Positions 19,158 through 29,019 are shown, numbered from the stretch's first letter. The stretch: 64,000 bases of DNA from Parasphingorhabdus cellanae (GCF_017498565.1 NZ_CP071794.1:3214001-3278000); one strand, 5' to 3'. The notes: generated by a model not told the origin, from the sequence alone. Numbers and translations: made by a program.

Positions 19158-20903
19158 CTATTCTGTTGCCGGAAACCAGCGCCCTTCAAACACCACGCCT
19201 TTGACCTCGATCTCTTGCAATTTTGCCGCCCCGCCCTGGTAAGGATCACGGTCCAGCACGGTGAAATCGGCTTTCTTGCCGGTGGCTATGGAGCCGACCA
19301 TGGCATCGAGGCCGATGACCTGCGCCGCTTCTATGGTGATGGCGCGCAGGGCTTTATCGAGCGACAGCTTTTCCTGCGGCGCTTTTACATTGCCATCCAG
19401 CGTGATCCGGTTGCTCGCCACCCAGGCGAGATACAACGGATTAATCGGCGCCATGTTAAAGTCACTGTGCAGGCCAAGCGGGACGCCTTTGCGCTCCAGT
19501 GAGCCAAGCCGGTTCATCTGCGCGGCGCGATCAGGGCCAAGACCGGTTTTGGCATAAGCATCGCCAAGGATACGGATATAATTGGGTTGGGCAGAGACAT
19601 AGAGGCCCAGCTCGCCGATCCGCCGGTTCTGCGCCTCGGTCGAATAACCCAGATGCTCCATCACAATATCCTGACCATTTCGCGGTGCCAGTTTTTCGGT
19701 GATCCCAAGCACGACATCCAATCCTTTATCACCATTGACGTGCGTATGAAGGTTCCAGCCCGCATCCCAGAATCGCTCGGTCTGTTTCAACAATTCATCG
19801 GGTTCGGTCAGCCATTTGCCGTCATGGCCATCGCTATAACCGGGCGGGTTCATCTGCATATATTGAGCAAAGAAAGCGCCGTCAGCGAATAGTTTCACCC
19901 GTTTGGAGAAGAAGAATTTATCGCTGTCATATTTGGCTTTCATATCTTTTAGCCAGACATTGGGGTCGCCAGTAACCAGCGGCGCAACGGGAATGGCGAG
20001 GATGCGCGATGGCGTGGTCGGCTGGTCGTACAGGCTTTTGAACAGCGCCGCCTCCGCTTCCGGCCCGCCAAAACCGCCAAAAGCAAGATCGGCACTGGTG
20101 GTGACGCCGTTTTCCAGCATCATCTGCCGCATATCGGCAAGGCCCTCTTGCACCTTGGCGGGTGAAAAGAGATAGGGACGCAGCTTTTCAATGCCATTGA
20201 ACAACGCCGTTTCATGAATAATCCCGCTGGCATAATCGGCGTGACTGGGATCGATGCCAGGTTTGTTGAAGGCGGCGGCAAAGGCGTCTTCGGTCCCGAT
20301 GCCGAGCAATCCGAGCGCCGGCGTATTGACGATTATCTCATGAAAACTGCGTTGCCAGATGACGACGGGGCGGTCCGGCGCGATGCGGTCCAATTCGGCG
20401 CGGTCCATATCGCCGTGGAACAGCTTGTGATGGCCCCACGTGATGAACAATTTCTCATCGCTTTTCGCTAGCTCCTCTTTCAAGCGCCGTTCATAAGCCG
20501 CCTTGCCGCGCGCCGCCGGATAGGTTTTGCCGGGCAGATCCCATGCTTCGGGACTGATAAAGGGCAGGGGCAGCATCATAATCGTCTGCATGGGGTGAAC
20601 ATGCGGCTCGATAAAACCGGGCATAAGGATGCTGTCGGCAAAGCGCCGGTCAATTGTCACATCACGGCGGTCTGTCCATGGGCTGAGGTCTTCTATCTCC
20701 TGCGCCAGGCCAAGGATGATGCCGTCTGACGTGGCGACATATCTGGCCGCGGGATATCCCGGTTCCATGGTGATGATTTTTGCTGCTTCGTAAACGGTGA
20801 CGGCGGGATAGGTGACAGTGTCTGATGGCTCTGACGCACTGGCCAAAGTGGTCAAACCAAATATTGCCACCATGGCAATCAGGCCGCGAATGAAAATTTG
20901 CAC
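19158..20903 (-). CDS. Secreted amidohydrolase family 3 (YtcJ-like)
   Basis: Metal-dependent amidohydrolase (581 aa) with N-terminal signal peptide (IRGLIAMVAIFGLTTLASA). Family features: the PGFIEPHVHP metal-binding motif near residue 95, LHTHVNGDKGLD in the middle, GLHSDFNMAPINP near 485, and a C-terminal GSIATGKKADFTVLDRDP typical of YtcJ-like imidase/amidase proteins. The reading frame starts with GTG at 20903; a strong GGGGAGG site 6 bases upstream supports this. Substrate unknown; probably a periplasmic hydrolase of amides or N-formimidoyl compounds. Confidence 0.88.
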   Translation of the reverse strand: MQIFIRGLIAMVAIFGLTTLASASEPSDTVTYPAVTVYEAAKIITMEPGYPAARYVATSDGIILGLAQEIEDLSPWTDRRDVTIDRRFADSILMPGFIEPHVHPMQTIMMLPLPFISPEAWDLPGKTYPAARGKAAYERRLKEELAKSDEKLFITWGHHKLFHGDMDRAELDRIAPDRPVVIWQRSFHEIIVNTPALGLLGIGTEDAFAAAFNKPGIDPSHADYASGIIHETALFNGIEKLRPYLFSPAKVQEGLADMRQMMLENGVTTSADLAFGGFGGPEAEAALFKSLYDQPTTPSRILAIPVAPLVTGDPNVWLKDMKAKYDSDKFFFSKRVKLFADGAFFAQYMQMNPPGYSDGHDGKWLTEPDELLKQTERFWDAGWNLHTHVNGDKGLDVVLGITEKLAPRNGQDIVMEHLGYSTEAQNRRIGELGLYVSAQPNYIRILGDAYAKTGLGPDRAAQMNRLGSLERKGVPLGLHSDFNMAPINPLYLAWVASNRITLDGNVKAPQEKLSLDKALRAITIEAAQVIGLDAMVGSIATGKKADFTVLDRDPYQGGAAKLQEIEVKGVVFEGRWFPATE

Positions 20904-20998
20904 AAGAACCTCCCCGTTTTTTCAAAGACTAAGCGGCGTATAACGTCTTGGGCAAGCGCTATTTGCATGATAGCCTGTCGGGTAAGGGGATTGATTCT

Positions 20999-21481
20999 AT
21001 GAAATATGCATTGATAACTCTTGTGGCGGCATCCGTGTTTCCAGGGCTGTCGGCTGTGGGACAGGCTGAACAAATGCAATATGTGACAGAACCGTTCGTG
21101 ATGCCCCAGAGCAGAGCGCAGCATATTGTATCAAAGTTGGGCGACATGACCCTGAAAAGCGGCGACCGGCCTAGCGTGGCGCAGCTCGCACGCGATTGTT
21201 TAAGTGCAACATCTTACATCATGAAAGATGGCGCTGGTGTTGGCGGTATCAACCAGTCCGCGATGCCCGGTATGAGCTTTTGGGGTTCGATCAACGGCGC
21301 TGTCTATGTCCGCGCTGACCGCAATGGCCGCCCAGTTGAGTTTGGCGAGGGTGATACGGTCTACCAGCGCAAATTCCTGAATGATGAGGATGATGCGGCG
21401 ATTGAGGCTGGGCAAGTGCCCGGTTTTGTCCGTGATCACTATACCGAGTGTGAAAGCATCCGGAAGCGTTTTGGCGGCTAA
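20999..21481 (+). CDS. Secreted protein of unknown function
   Basis: 160 residues starting MKYALITLVAASVFPG, with a signal peptide ending near AVGQA. The mature part has no motif I recognise; two cysteines (in ARDCLSATS and YTECESI) could form a disulphide. The ATG at 20999 gives a proper signal peptide, whereas the longer frame from 20948 would add 17 polar residues before it. It is convergent with the DMT transporter gene, and the two stop codons overlap by 4 bases. Confidence 0.7.
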   Translation: MKYALITLVAASVFPGLSAVGQAEQMQYVTEPFVMPQSRAQHIVSKLGDMTLKSGDRPSVAQLARDCLSATSYIMKDGAGVGGINQSAMPGMSFWGSINGAVYVRADRNGRPVEFGEGDTVYQRKFLNDEDDAAIEAGQVPGFVRDHYTECESIRKRFGG

Positions 21482-22404
21482 GCCTTTTTGGCAGCCTTCA
21501 CATGCTCGCGCCAGGCGATGAACAGGCCGGACCCGATGATGATCGGCGCGCCGAACCAGATCGACAGGCTGGGCCACTGATGAAATACGACAATACCGAT
21601 GATGGTGGCCCAGATAAGCGCGCTATAATCCATCGGCATGATGGTGGATACCGGCGCAAAACGCAGCGACTGGGTGATGGTTAGCTGGCCAATGGCGCCA
21701 AAAATGCCGACGCCGAGCAGATAGGCCCAGGTCTTCGCATCATGTCCGCCACCATATATATAGGCGCAAACGGCCAGGCCGGGCAGGGTGTAGATGGAGA
21801 ACCAGAAGATCGTCACGATGCTGGTTTCGGTTCGCCCGAGCATGCGGATCACCAGCGTTACCGATGCGGTGACCAGTGCGCCAGCCAAAGCTACTGATGC
21901 GCCTAAAGCCGGGATCATATCACCGCCCGGCTGGATAACGACTAGCACGCCGACAAAGCCGATCAGGACGGCAGACCAGCGCGGGATCCCGACTTGCTCA
22001 CGTAGGAACAGCGCGGCGAACAGGGTAGCGAATATCGGGACAGTAAAGCTGATCGTGGTCGCATCGGCCAGCGGCAGCAGCGTTATCGCCCAGAAATTGA
22101 GCCCCATCGCAAAGATCCCGAGCACCGAGCGCAAAATGTGGAGCCCGTGCTTATTGGATCTGATCGCTGACCATCCTGCCGCGCTGCGCCAGATTAGAAA
22201 GCAGATCAGCGGCATCGCGGTAAGCTGCCGGTAAAACAGGCTTTCGGTGACATGGACGCCTTGTTCCCCGGCCAGTTTGACAAAGGCAAACATAATAGCA
22301 AGCGCCAGCATCGCGGCCAGCCGCATAACGATCCCGGCAATCGGTCGGTTCTGGCCGAGAACCGCCGTTTCTGCCGGCTCTTTATCTAAAACATCAGTTG
22401 TCAT
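21478..22404 (-). CDS. EamA/DMT-family transporter
   Basis: Drug/metabolite transporter with ten predicted membrane helices and two EamA repeats (308 aa). Typical elements are the SLFYRQLTAMPLICFLIWR stretch after helix 1, the LPLADATTISFTVPIF segment at the end of helix 4 and a second repeat ending in a short cationic tail (HVKAAKKA). The start at 22404 (MTTDVLDKE) is preferred; the frame is open to 22494 but the extra 30 residues are Cys/His-rich and unlike the family. Substrate unknown. Confidence 0.87.
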   Translation of the reverse strand: MTTDVLDKEPAETAVLGQNRPIAGIVMRLAAMLALAIMFAFVKLAGEQGVHVTESLFYRQLTAMPLICFLIWRSAAGWSAIRSNKHGLHILRSVLGIFAMGLNFWAITLLPLADATTISFTVPIFATLFAALFLREQVGIPRWSAVLIGFVGVLVVIQPGGDMIPALGASVALAGALVTASVTLVIRMLGRTETSIVTIFWFSIYTLPGLAVCAYIYGGGHDAKTWAYLLGVGIFGAIGQLTITQSLRFAPVSTIMPMDYSALIWATIIGIVVFHQWPSLSIWFGAPIIIGSGLFIAWREHVKAAKKA

Positions 22405-22464
22405 GTAGCGCTGTGGATGGTGGTAACCCCTGTAATTGAGCTTGTGATAGGCGCAATTCCGCAG

Positions 22465-22484
22465 GCAATGCAATTGCGCATTGC
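22465..22484. promoter_or_regulatory. Inverted repeat, possible operator
   Basis: Perfect 7-base arms GCAATGC (22465-22471) and GCATTGC (22478-22484) around a 6-base spacer in the 240-bp gap between the divergent DMT transporter and acylating aldehyde dehydrogenase genes. The arrangement fits a dimeric regulator; which one is unknown. Confidence 0.4.
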
Positions 22485-22644
22485 AGCGCAGCACTATTGC
22501 TTTTGTAATTTAGTTGCGCTCCGGCACGGCGCAGGCATTGCATGGCTATTCACGGCCAATTATATAGATGGGTAAGAAAACAGCCGGATCGACGAGTCTC
22601 TCTACGTGGATCATCCCGGTAAAACATAATTTCAGGAGCTTTAC

Positions 22645-24063
22645 ATGCTGGACACAACCACCAACCCACAGGATCCGATTGCGGAAGAAGTCGCCGAACT
22701 GGTTGCGCGGTCGCGTGCAGCACAGCAGCAGATTGAAAACTACACGCAGGAACAAGTCGATGAACTGATCCGTGCTATGGTCTGGGCGGTTGCCGAAGAG
22801 TCTGTGGCCGAGAAAATTGCGCAGCATACCGTCGATGAGACCCAGCTGGGCAATTATGACGGCAAATATCTGAAAATTTTCCGCAAAACCCGCGCAACTC
22901 TGTTCGATATTATCGACGATAAATCGGTTGGCATTATCGAGGAAGATCACGAGCGCAATATCGTGAAGATCGCCAAACCCGTTGGCGTTATCGGCGCATT
23001 GTCGCCATCGACCAATCCGGAAGCCACGCCAGTGATTAAAGCGATCTCGGCGGTCAAAGGGCGTAACTCGATCATTGTTGCGCCGCATCCCCGCGCCAAA
23101 CTGACAAACAAACTGATTTGTGACCTGATGCGCGATGCCATTGTGAAAATGGGCGCACCGGCTGATCTGGTGATCAGCATTGATGTGCCATCGGTCGAGA
23201 AAACCAATGAACTGATGCGGCAATGTGACCGTGTGCTCGCCACTGGCGGCGGTGCGATGGTTACCGCGGCTTATTCCAGCGGTACGCCGGCTTTAGGTGT
23301 TGGCGTTGGCAACGCTGTGATCACTGTGGACGAGAGCGCTGATCTCGACGATGCAGCGGAAAAAATCCGTATCTCCAAAACACTGGACCTCGCGGCGAGC
23401 TGTTCTTCGGACAATAGTGTGATCCTGGTTGATGCCATTTATGATGAGATGGTCGAAAAACTGAAGCATCAGGGCGGCTATCTCTGCAATGAAGAAGAGA
23501 AACAGAAATTGCAGGATGCGCTGTGGCCTGATGGCAAATTCAATACCGCAATTGTTGCGCAACCGGCTGAAAAAATCGCTGGCATGGCCGGTTTCAATCT
23601 GCCCGAAGGACGAACCTTCTTCATGGTTCCGGAAACCGGTTTTGGCCCGGACTTTCCTTTCTCTGGTGAAAAACTGACCGTCATCATGGCGCTTTACCGT
23701 GCTGCTGATATCAACGAGGCAATTGAACTCACCAACAATATTCAGGCCTATCAGGGGCAGGGGCATAGCTGTGGTCTCTACTCGCGGTCAGACGAGAATA
23801 TCATGAAGCTCGCCAACGCGACCCGCACATCCCGCGTGATGGTCAATCAACCACAATCCGCGTCCAACAGCGGAAACCTCTGGAATGGCATGCGTCAAAC
23901 CTTCTCGCTCGGCTGCGGCAGCTGGGGCGGAAACGGCACCAATAACAACATTACCTGGCGCGATCTGATCAATGAAACCTGGGTTTCCAAGCCACTTGCG
24001 GTATCCAAGGAACTGCCTTCCGACGAAGATTTGTTCGGCGACGTAATGCAAAAACTGGCATAG
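22645..24063 (+). CDS. CoA-acylating aldehyde dehydrogenase family protein
   Basis: 472-residue enzyme of the EutE/AdhE-N/SauS type, which oxidises an aldehyde to an acyl-CoA with NAD(P). The catalytic cysteine is in LAASCSSDNS (about residue 253); nucleotide-binding segments are VGVIGALSPSTNP (about 114-126) and ATGGGAMVTAAYSSG (about 199-213). No N-terminal shell-targeting helix of the Eut type is obvious. Closest function by pattern may be sulfoacetaldehyde or acetaldehyde dehydrogenase (acylating); I cannot decide. AGGAG at 22634-22638 is a good ribosome site. Sits upstream of the deacetylase/valine genes. Confidence 0.82.
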   Translation: MLDTTTNPQDPIAEEVAELVARSRAAQQQIENYTQEQVDELIRAMVWAVAEESVAEKIAQHTVDETQLGNYDGKYLKIFRKTRATLFDIIDDKSVGIIEEDHERNIVKIAKPVGVIGALSPSTNPEATPVIKAISAVKGRNSIIVAPHPRAKLTNKLICDLMRDAIVKMGAPADLVISIDVPSVEKTNELMRQCDRVLATGGGAMVTAAYSSGTPALGVGVGNAVITVDESADLDDAAEKIRISKTLDLAASCSSDNSVILVDAIYDEMVEKLKHQGGYLCNEEEKQKLQDALWPDGKFNTAIVAQPAEKIAGMAGFNLPEGRTFFMVPETGFGPDFPFSGEKLTVIMALYRAADINEAIELTNNIQAYQGQGHSCGLYSRSDENIMKLANATRTSRVMVNQPQSASNSGNLWNGMRQTFSLGCGSWGGNGTNNNITWRDLINETWVSKPLAVSKELPSDEDLFGDVMQKLA

Positions 24064-24118
24064 CGCCATAGTTGCCGATAGGAGGTGCCTTTCTAACAAG
24101 AAAGGGAACAGTCCTACC

Positions 24119-25066
24119 ATGATGCGCTTCTTATTCATCTTGATCGCGAGCTTTGGTCTCGCCCTACAGCCTGCTGTTGCGGAAAAACGGATTGCGATCA
24201 GTTTTGATGATATTCCCCGGCATGCCGGGGGGTTCTTCACGTCGGACGAGCGGGCGATAAAGCTTATTGCTGCATTGGCCGAAGCGGGTGTTGAGCAGGC
24301 GGGATTCTTCGTGACCACCGGCAATCTCGACAAGCCGGATCGGAAGGGAGGAGAGGAACGGATTCGCGCCTATGTCGCGGCGGGGCACGTGATTGCGAAC
24401 CATACCCATACCCATCCCTGGCTATGGAAGACTGATATAGCGGATTATGTCGCCGAGATTGATCAGGCCGAAAAATGGCTGAAGGGCCGGGATGGCTATC
24501 GACCCTGGTTCCGCTTTCCCTATCTCGATGAAGGCCGCCGCGATCTGGAGAAACGCTATGCAATACGCCAGGCACTGACCGAGCGCGGCCTGAGCAACGG
24601 CTATGTGACGGTCGATAATTATGACTGGCACATTGATTATCTGGCGTCACAAGCCGCCAAGGCAGGCAAGACAATGGACATGGACGCGCTGCGCGATCTC
24701 TATGTTGAAACGATGGTCGATACCTCCAATTTTTATGACGATATCGCGGTGCGGACGACAGGTCGCTCCCCGGCTCACGTCCTGCTGCTGCACGAGACGG
24801 ACATTGCCGCGCTGTTCATTGATGATCTGGTGCGCGGGCTAATCGCAGACGGCTGGACGATCATTACAATGGACGAAGCTTATGCCGATCCGATCGCGCA
24901 GATAGAACCCGATACATGGTTTCTAGGCAGCGGCAGGGTCGCGGCCATGGCGCATATTAAGGGCATCGCGCCCCGCGAACTTGTGTATGAGCGGACCGAC
25001 GAAGATGTTTTGAACCGGCTTTTCGCCGAGCGGGTTTTGAAAGAAGAATGGAACGACAAGAAATGA
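24119..25066 (+). CDS. Polysaccharide deacetylase (NodB-domain) protein
   Basis: Exported carbohydrate deacetylase-like protein (315 aa). Signal peptide MMRFLFILIASFGLALQPAVAE. The NodB fold is shown by ISFDDIPRHAGG (first Asp pair), HVIANHTHTHPWLW (zinc His pair) and PWFRFPYLDEG (motif 3). A C-terminal region of about 80 residues contains LLLHETD, as in CE4 motif 5. The start has two ATGs in a row; 24119 is taken. Its stop overlaps the next ATG (ATGA), coupling it to the acyl-CoA dehydrogenase gene although the two functions look unrelated. Confidence 0.87.
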   Translation: MMRFLFILIASFGLALQPAVAEKRIAISFDDIPRHAGGFFTSDERAIKLIAALAEAGVEQAGFFVTTGNLDKPDRKGGEERIRAYVAAGHVIANHTHTHPWLWKTDIADYVAEIDQAEKWLKGRDGYRPWFRFPYLDEGRRDLEKRYAIRQALTERGLSNGYVTVDNYDWHIDYLASQAAKAGKTMDMDALRDLYVETMVDTSNFYDDIAVRTTGRSPAHVLLLHETDIAALFIDDLVRGLIADGWTIITMDEAYADPIAQIEPDTWFLGSGRVAAMAHIKGIAPRELVYERTDEDVLNRLFAERVLKEEWNDKK

Positions 25067-26208
25067 CTGATCAATTCTCCCTGACCGAAGACCAGCTTGC
25101 CATTCAGGATATGGCGCAGAAATTCACGGCCGATGCCATCACGCCCCATGCCGGTGAATGGGATGAAAAGCATATATTCCCGCGCGATGTGATCAAACAA
25201 AGTGCTGATCTGGGGTTCGGCGGGATTTATGTGTCGGAAGAATCTGGCGGGATCGGGCTTGGCCGGCTGGAAAGCGCGATCATCATGGAAGCGATGGCGT
25301 ACGGATGCCCTTCTACCAGCGCCTTCATCTCGATCCATAACATGGCAGCATGGATGATTGATACCTTCGGTGCACAGGCGGTGAAGGATAAATATCTCCC
25401 TGATCTGATCAGCATGGAGAGAATCTCCAGCTATTGCCTGACCGAACCGGGGGCCGGTTCCGATGCTGCTTCGCTAAAGACCAAAGCGGTGCGGGATGGC
25501 GATCATTATGTCGTCAGCGGATCGAAAGCGTTTATATCTGGCGGCGGCGAGAACGAACTCTATGTCACGATGACACGGACATCGGATGACGGTGCGAATG
25601 GCGTGACCTGTCTGGTGATCGAAAAAGACATGGAGGGTGTCAGTTTCGGCGCGAATGAGAAGAAGCTCGGCTGGCATTCACAACCGACCGCGCAAGTGAA
25701 TTTCGACAATGTTCGCGTACCAGTCGAAAACCGCGTTGGCGGCGAAGGCGAGGGCTTTCGTATCGCCATGGCGGGTCTCGACGGCGGGCGGCTGAATATC
25801 GGAGCCTGTTCGCTTGGCGGAGCGCAACGCTGTCTCGATGAAGCGGTGGCCTATACCAAAGAGCGCAAGCAATTTGGCAAAAGCATCAGCGACTTTCAGA
25901 ATACACAGTTCATGTTGGCCGATATGGCAACCGATCTCGAATCCTCGCGCGCGCTGCTCTATATGGCTGCGGTAAAGGTGACCCATGGCGCGCCGGACAA
26001 GACCAAATTTGCCGCCATGGCCAAGCGTCTGGCGACGGATAATGGTTCAAAAATTGTCAACGATGCGTTGCAGCTTTTTGGCGGCTATGGCTATTTGCAG
26101 GACTATCCAATCGAGCGCTTCTGGCGTGATCTGCGTGTCCACTCGATCCTCGAAGGCACCAACCAAGTCATGCGGATGATTGTATCACGCGAAATGCTCA
26201 GGCAATGA
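25063..26208 (+). CDS. Acyl-CoA dehydrogenase, probable isobutyryl-CoA dehydrogenase
   Basis: FAD flavoenzyme (381 aa) oxidising a short acyl-CoA to the enoyl-CoA. Signatures: YCLTEPGAGSDAASL (about 126-140), GGGENELY, and the C-terminal FGGYGYLQDYPIERFWRD with the catalytic Glu region ILEGTNQVMR. The following three genes catalyse the later steps of valine breakdown, so the substrate is inferred to be isobutyryl-CoA. The ATG at 25063 overlaps the deacetylase stop; the frame could start 5 codons earlier (MERQE) but this is less likely. Confidence 0.93.
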   Translation: MTDQFSLTEDQLAIQDMAQKFTADAITPHAGEWDEKHIFPRDVIKQSADLGFGGIYVSEESGGIGLGRLESAIIMEAMAYGCPSTSAFISIHNMAAWMIDTFGAQAVKDKYLPDLISMERISSYCLTEPGAGSDAASLKTKAVRDGDHYVVSGSKAFISGGGENELYVTMTRTSDDGANGVTCLVIEKDMEGVSFGANEKKLGWHSQPTAQVNFDNVRVPVENRVGGEGEGFRIAMAGLDGGRLNIGACSLGGAQRCLDEAVAYTKERKQFGKSISDFQNTQFMLADMATDLESSRALLYMAAVKVTHGAPDKTKFAAMAKRLATDNGSKIVNDALQLFGGYGYLQDYPIERFWRDLRVHSILEGTNQVMRMIVSREMLRQ

Positions 26209-26213
26209 GTGTG

Positions 26214-26291
26214 CGTCATCCCAGCGAAAGCTGGGATCTCCCTCGGAGGAGTCGCCAAGCTAGAGAGATTCCAGCTTTCGCTGGAATGACG
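26214..26291. repeat. Paired-hairpin palindromic repeat (family A)
   Basis: Two outward-facing hairpins form a large palindrome. Hairpin 1 (26218-26237) has an 8-bp stem ATCCCAGC/GCTGGGAT with a GAAA loop; hairpin 2 (26268-26287) has ATTCCAGC/GCTGGAAT with a TTTC loop. The outer CGTCAT and ATGACG ends also pair. It sits inside the valine operon between the acyl-CoA dehydrogenase and hydrolase genes. The same architecture recurs at 34629-34672. Confidence 0.85.
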
Positions 26292-26310
26292 AAATTATTA
26301 GAAAGATAAA

Positions 26311-27354
26311 ATGACCGAAGATCTCATCATCAGGAAAACAGGCCGGGTTGGGCATATCAGCCTGAACCGCCCGAAAGTTATTCACTCGCTCAATCTCGCT
26401 ATGTGCGAAGCTATGCGAGACACGCTGATCGCATGGCGCGATGACGATAGCGTGGAAGCTGTCCTGATTGATCATAGCGAAGGGCGCGGTTTCTGTGCCG
26501 GTGGCGATATCGCCATGTTGCAAGCGTCCGGCAAGAAGGATGGCAAAGAGGGGCGTGAGTTTTTCTACAAGGAATATCAACTCAACCATCTGCTGTTCGA
26601 ATATCCCAAACCCGTGGTTGCCTTCATGGACGGCATCACCATGGGCGGCGGCGTTGGTATTTCGCAACCCGCGACTTATCGGGTTGCGACCGAAAATACC
26701 CGTTTTGCAATGCCGGAAACCGGCATCGGGCTATTTCCCGATGTCGGCGGAGGCTGGTATCTGTCGCGACTGGCCGGTCGGCTCGGCCAGTTTCTGGCGC
26801 TGACGGGTGCGCGTCTGGACGGAGCGGAGTGCAAGGAAGTGGGTCTCGCGACCCATTATGTCCCGGCGGAGCAACTGGAAGAGGCCAAACAGCGGATCAG
26901 CGAAAACCCGGACCGGATTGACGGGATATTGGGCCAATTGTCGGACATTGTTCCGCCTGCGCGCATTGCCGATAATCTCGACAAGATTGACAAGTTTTTT
27001 GCCTCGGATGTCTATGAAGAAGTCCTTGCCGCCCTTGATGCGGATGGCAGTGATTGGGCGCTGAAAGAACGTGGCACATTGGGCACGAAAAGCCCGCAAA
27101 CCTGCAAGGTTGCTCTACGGCAACTGAAAGAGGGCGCCGCAATGGCGACCTTCGCGGATGAAATGCGCAACGAATATCGCATCGCTTCCCGGGTGCTGGT
27201 TCGTCATGATTTTATTGAGGGCGTCCGCGCGTTGATTGTCGACAAAGATAATGATCCCAAATGGGATCCCGCCACGCCGGAAGAAACAAGTGATGAATTG
27301 ATCGACAGTATTTTTGCGCCTTTGCCGGCAGAAGAGGAATGGAAACCGCTATGA
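26311..27354 (+). CDS. 3-hydroxyisobutyryl-CoA hydrolase
   Basis: Crotonase-fold hydrolase (347 aa) that releases 3-hydroxyisobutyrate from its CoA ester in valine breakdown. Hallmarks distinguishing it from plain hydratases are [13 protein letters not shown] (about 59-71), [12 protein letters not shown] (about 106-117), and [21 protein letters not shown] (about 132-152, split by the catalytic Glu/Asp), plus a C-terminal lid of about 90 residues ending EEWKPL. It is followed by an enoyl-CoA hydratase gene with an ATGA overlap. Confidence 0.92.
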   Translation: MTEDLIIRKTGRVGHISLNRPKVIHSLNLAMCEAMRDTLIAWRDDDSVEAVLIDHSEGRGFCAGGDIAMLQASGKKDGKEGREFFYKEYQLNHLLFEYPKPVVAFMDGITMGGGVGISQPATYRVATENTRFAMPETGIGLFPDVGGGWYLSRLAGRLGQFLALTGARLDGAECKEVGLATHYVPAEQLEEAKQRISENPDRIDGILGQLSDIVPPARIADNLDKIDKFFASDVYEEVLAALDADGSDWALKERGTLGTKSPQTCKVALRQLKEGAAMATFADEMRNEYRIASRVLVRHDFIEGVRALIVDKDNDPKWDPATPEETSDELIDSIFAPLPAEEEWKPL

Positions 27355-28133
27355 CCTACGAAACAATTCTGACCGAAAAAAAGGGCCAGGTAACGCTGAT
27401 TACCCTGAACCGACCAAAGTCGCTAAACGCGCTGAATAGCCAGGTTCTGGATGAATTAATCGGTGCTTTCGCGGCCTTTGAAGCGGACGAAACCCAGCTT
27501 TGTGCCGTGCTCACCGGGTCCGGCGACAAGGCCTTTGCCGCTGGCGCGGATATCAAGGAAATGTATGAAAAATCTGCAGCTGATTTCTATCTGGAGGATT
27601 TTTTCTCCAAATGGACCAGTCAGATTGTCAAGACGACGCGCAAGCCTTGGATTGCCGCCGTGAACGGCTTCGCATTGGGAGGTGGTTGCGAATTGGCCAT
27701 GATGGCGGACTTCATCATTGCCAGCGAAAACGCCAAATTCGGCCAGCCGGAAATCAAACTGGGCGTTGCACCGGGCATGGGCGGGTCACAGCGCCTGACC
27801 CGCGCTGTGGGCAAATCGAAATCTATGGACATGTGCCTGACCGGCCGAATGATGGACGCAGAAGAAGCGGAACGATCGGGCCTGGCGGCGCGGGTTGTGC
27901 CGCATGACCAACTTGTCGATGAAGCCATCAAGGCGGCTGCCACAATTGCCTCGATGCCGCCCATGGCTATTCAGGTGAACAAGGAAATGGTCAATGCAGC
28001 CTTTGAAACGAACCTTGACCAAGGCCTGTTGCATGAACGGCGTCTGTTCCAGATTCTAACCGCTACCGAAGACAAGGCCGAGGGCATGGCTGCGTTTATC
28101 GAAAAGCGCGAAGGCAATTGGAAGGGGCGCTAA
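27351..28133 (+). CDS. Enoyl-CoA hydratase
   Basis: Crotonase-family hydratase (260 aa) adding water across the 2,3 double bond of an enoyl-CoA; by context methacrylyl-CoA. The oxyanion hole is formed by the [11 protein letters not shown] and [14 protein letters not shown] segments, and the catalytic Glu pair by the latter and the [16 protein letters not shown] segment. The start at 27351 (MTYETI) overlaps the previous stop; the frame is open to 27339 (METAMTYE), which would lie in the hydrolase gene. Could also act on other short enoyl-CoAs. Confidence 0.93.
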   Translation: MTYETILTEKKGQVTLITLNRPKSLNALNSQVLDELIGAFAAFEADETQLCAVLTGSGDKAFAAGADIKEMYEKSAADFYLEDFFSKWTSQIVKTTRKPWIAAVNGFALGGGCELAMMADFIIASENAKFGQPEIKLGVAPGMGGSQRLTRAVGKSKSMDMCLTGRMMDAEEAERSGLAARVVPHDQLVDEAIKAAATIASMPPMAIQVNKEMVNAAFETNLDQGLLHERRLFQILTATEDKAEGMAAFIEKREGNWKGR

Positions 28134-28137
28134 CAGC

Positions 28138-29019
28138 ATGAAAATCGGATTTATCGGTCTCGGCAATATGGGCGGCGGGATGGCTGCCAATCTGGCGAAG
28201 GCGGGGCATGAAGTGCATGCCTTTGACTTGTCTGGTGAAGCGCTCGCTAAAGCGGGAGAAGCCGGTTGTCATCCTGTCAGCGACGCCGCCGATGCGGTAC
28301 GAGGCATGGAAGCTGTCGTCACCATGCTGCCGGCGGGCAAGCATGTCCGCGCCGTCTATGCCAATGATGTGGTGATCAACGCCGGGCCCGGGATGCTGGT
28401 TCTCGATTGTTCGACGATTGACGTGGATAGCGCGCGCGATGTCGCGGAAATGGCTAAGGCCAAAGGAATTCTGCCAGTTGATGCGCCTGTTTCGGGCGGT
28501 ATTGCCGCGGCCAATGGCGGCACACTGACTTTTATGGTCGGTGGTAGCGAGGAGGCGTTTAATCGCGCTGAGCCAATTTTATCCGATATGGGCAAGGCTG
28601 TGATTCACGCCGGGGATAATGGCGCGGGACAAGCAGCGAAAATATGCAACAACATGCTGCTCGGCGCATCGATGATTGCAACCTGCGAGACCTTTAAAAT
28701 GGCCGAAAAGCTTGGGCTTGATCTCCAGAATTTCTACGATATCTCATCCAAGGCTTCGGGCCAGAACTGGTCGATGACAAGCTATTGTCCGGTACCCGGT
28801 GTTGGCCCGCAAAGCCCGGCGGATAATGGCTATGAGGGCGGTTTTGCAGCCGCGCTGATGCTCAAGGATTTGCGTCTGGCGATGGAGGCTGCACAAAGCG
28901 CCGGTGCTCAGGTCCCTATGGGCGAAAAAGCCGTCGCGCTTTATGAGCAATATGCAGAAGGCGAAGAGCAGGGCGGCATGGACTTTTCCGGCATCATCAA
29001 GATGCTTGATAAAGGCTGA
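28138..29019 (+). CDS. mmsB: 3-hydroxyisobutyrate dehydrogenase
   Basis: NAD-dependent beta-hydroxyacid dehydrogenase (293 aa) converting 3-hydroxyisobutyrate to methylmalonate semialdehyde. Nucleotide motif GFIGLGNMGGGMAANL at 4-19, substrate-site DAPVSGGIAAANGG at about 118-131, catalytic Lys region GAGQAAKICNNM at about 161-172. It starts 4 bases after the hydratase stop. Together with the preceding three genes it covers isobutyryl-CoA to methylmalonate semialdehyde; the mmsA semialdehyde dehydrogenase is not in the window. Confidence 0.95.
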   Translation: MKIGFIGLGNMGGGMAANLAKAGHEVHAFDLSGEALAKAGEAGCHPVSDAADAVRGMEAVVTMLPAGKHVRAVYANDVVINAGPGMLVLDCSTIDVDSARDVAEMAKAKGILPVDAPVSGGIAAANGGTLTFMVGGSEEAFNRAEPILSDMGKAVIHAGDNGAGQAAKICNNMLLGASMIATCETFKMAEKLGLDLQNFYDISSKASGQNWSMTSYCPVPGVGPQSPADNGYEGGFAAALMLKDLRLAMEAAQSAGAQVPMGEKAVALYEQYAEGEEQGGMDFSGIIKMLDKG

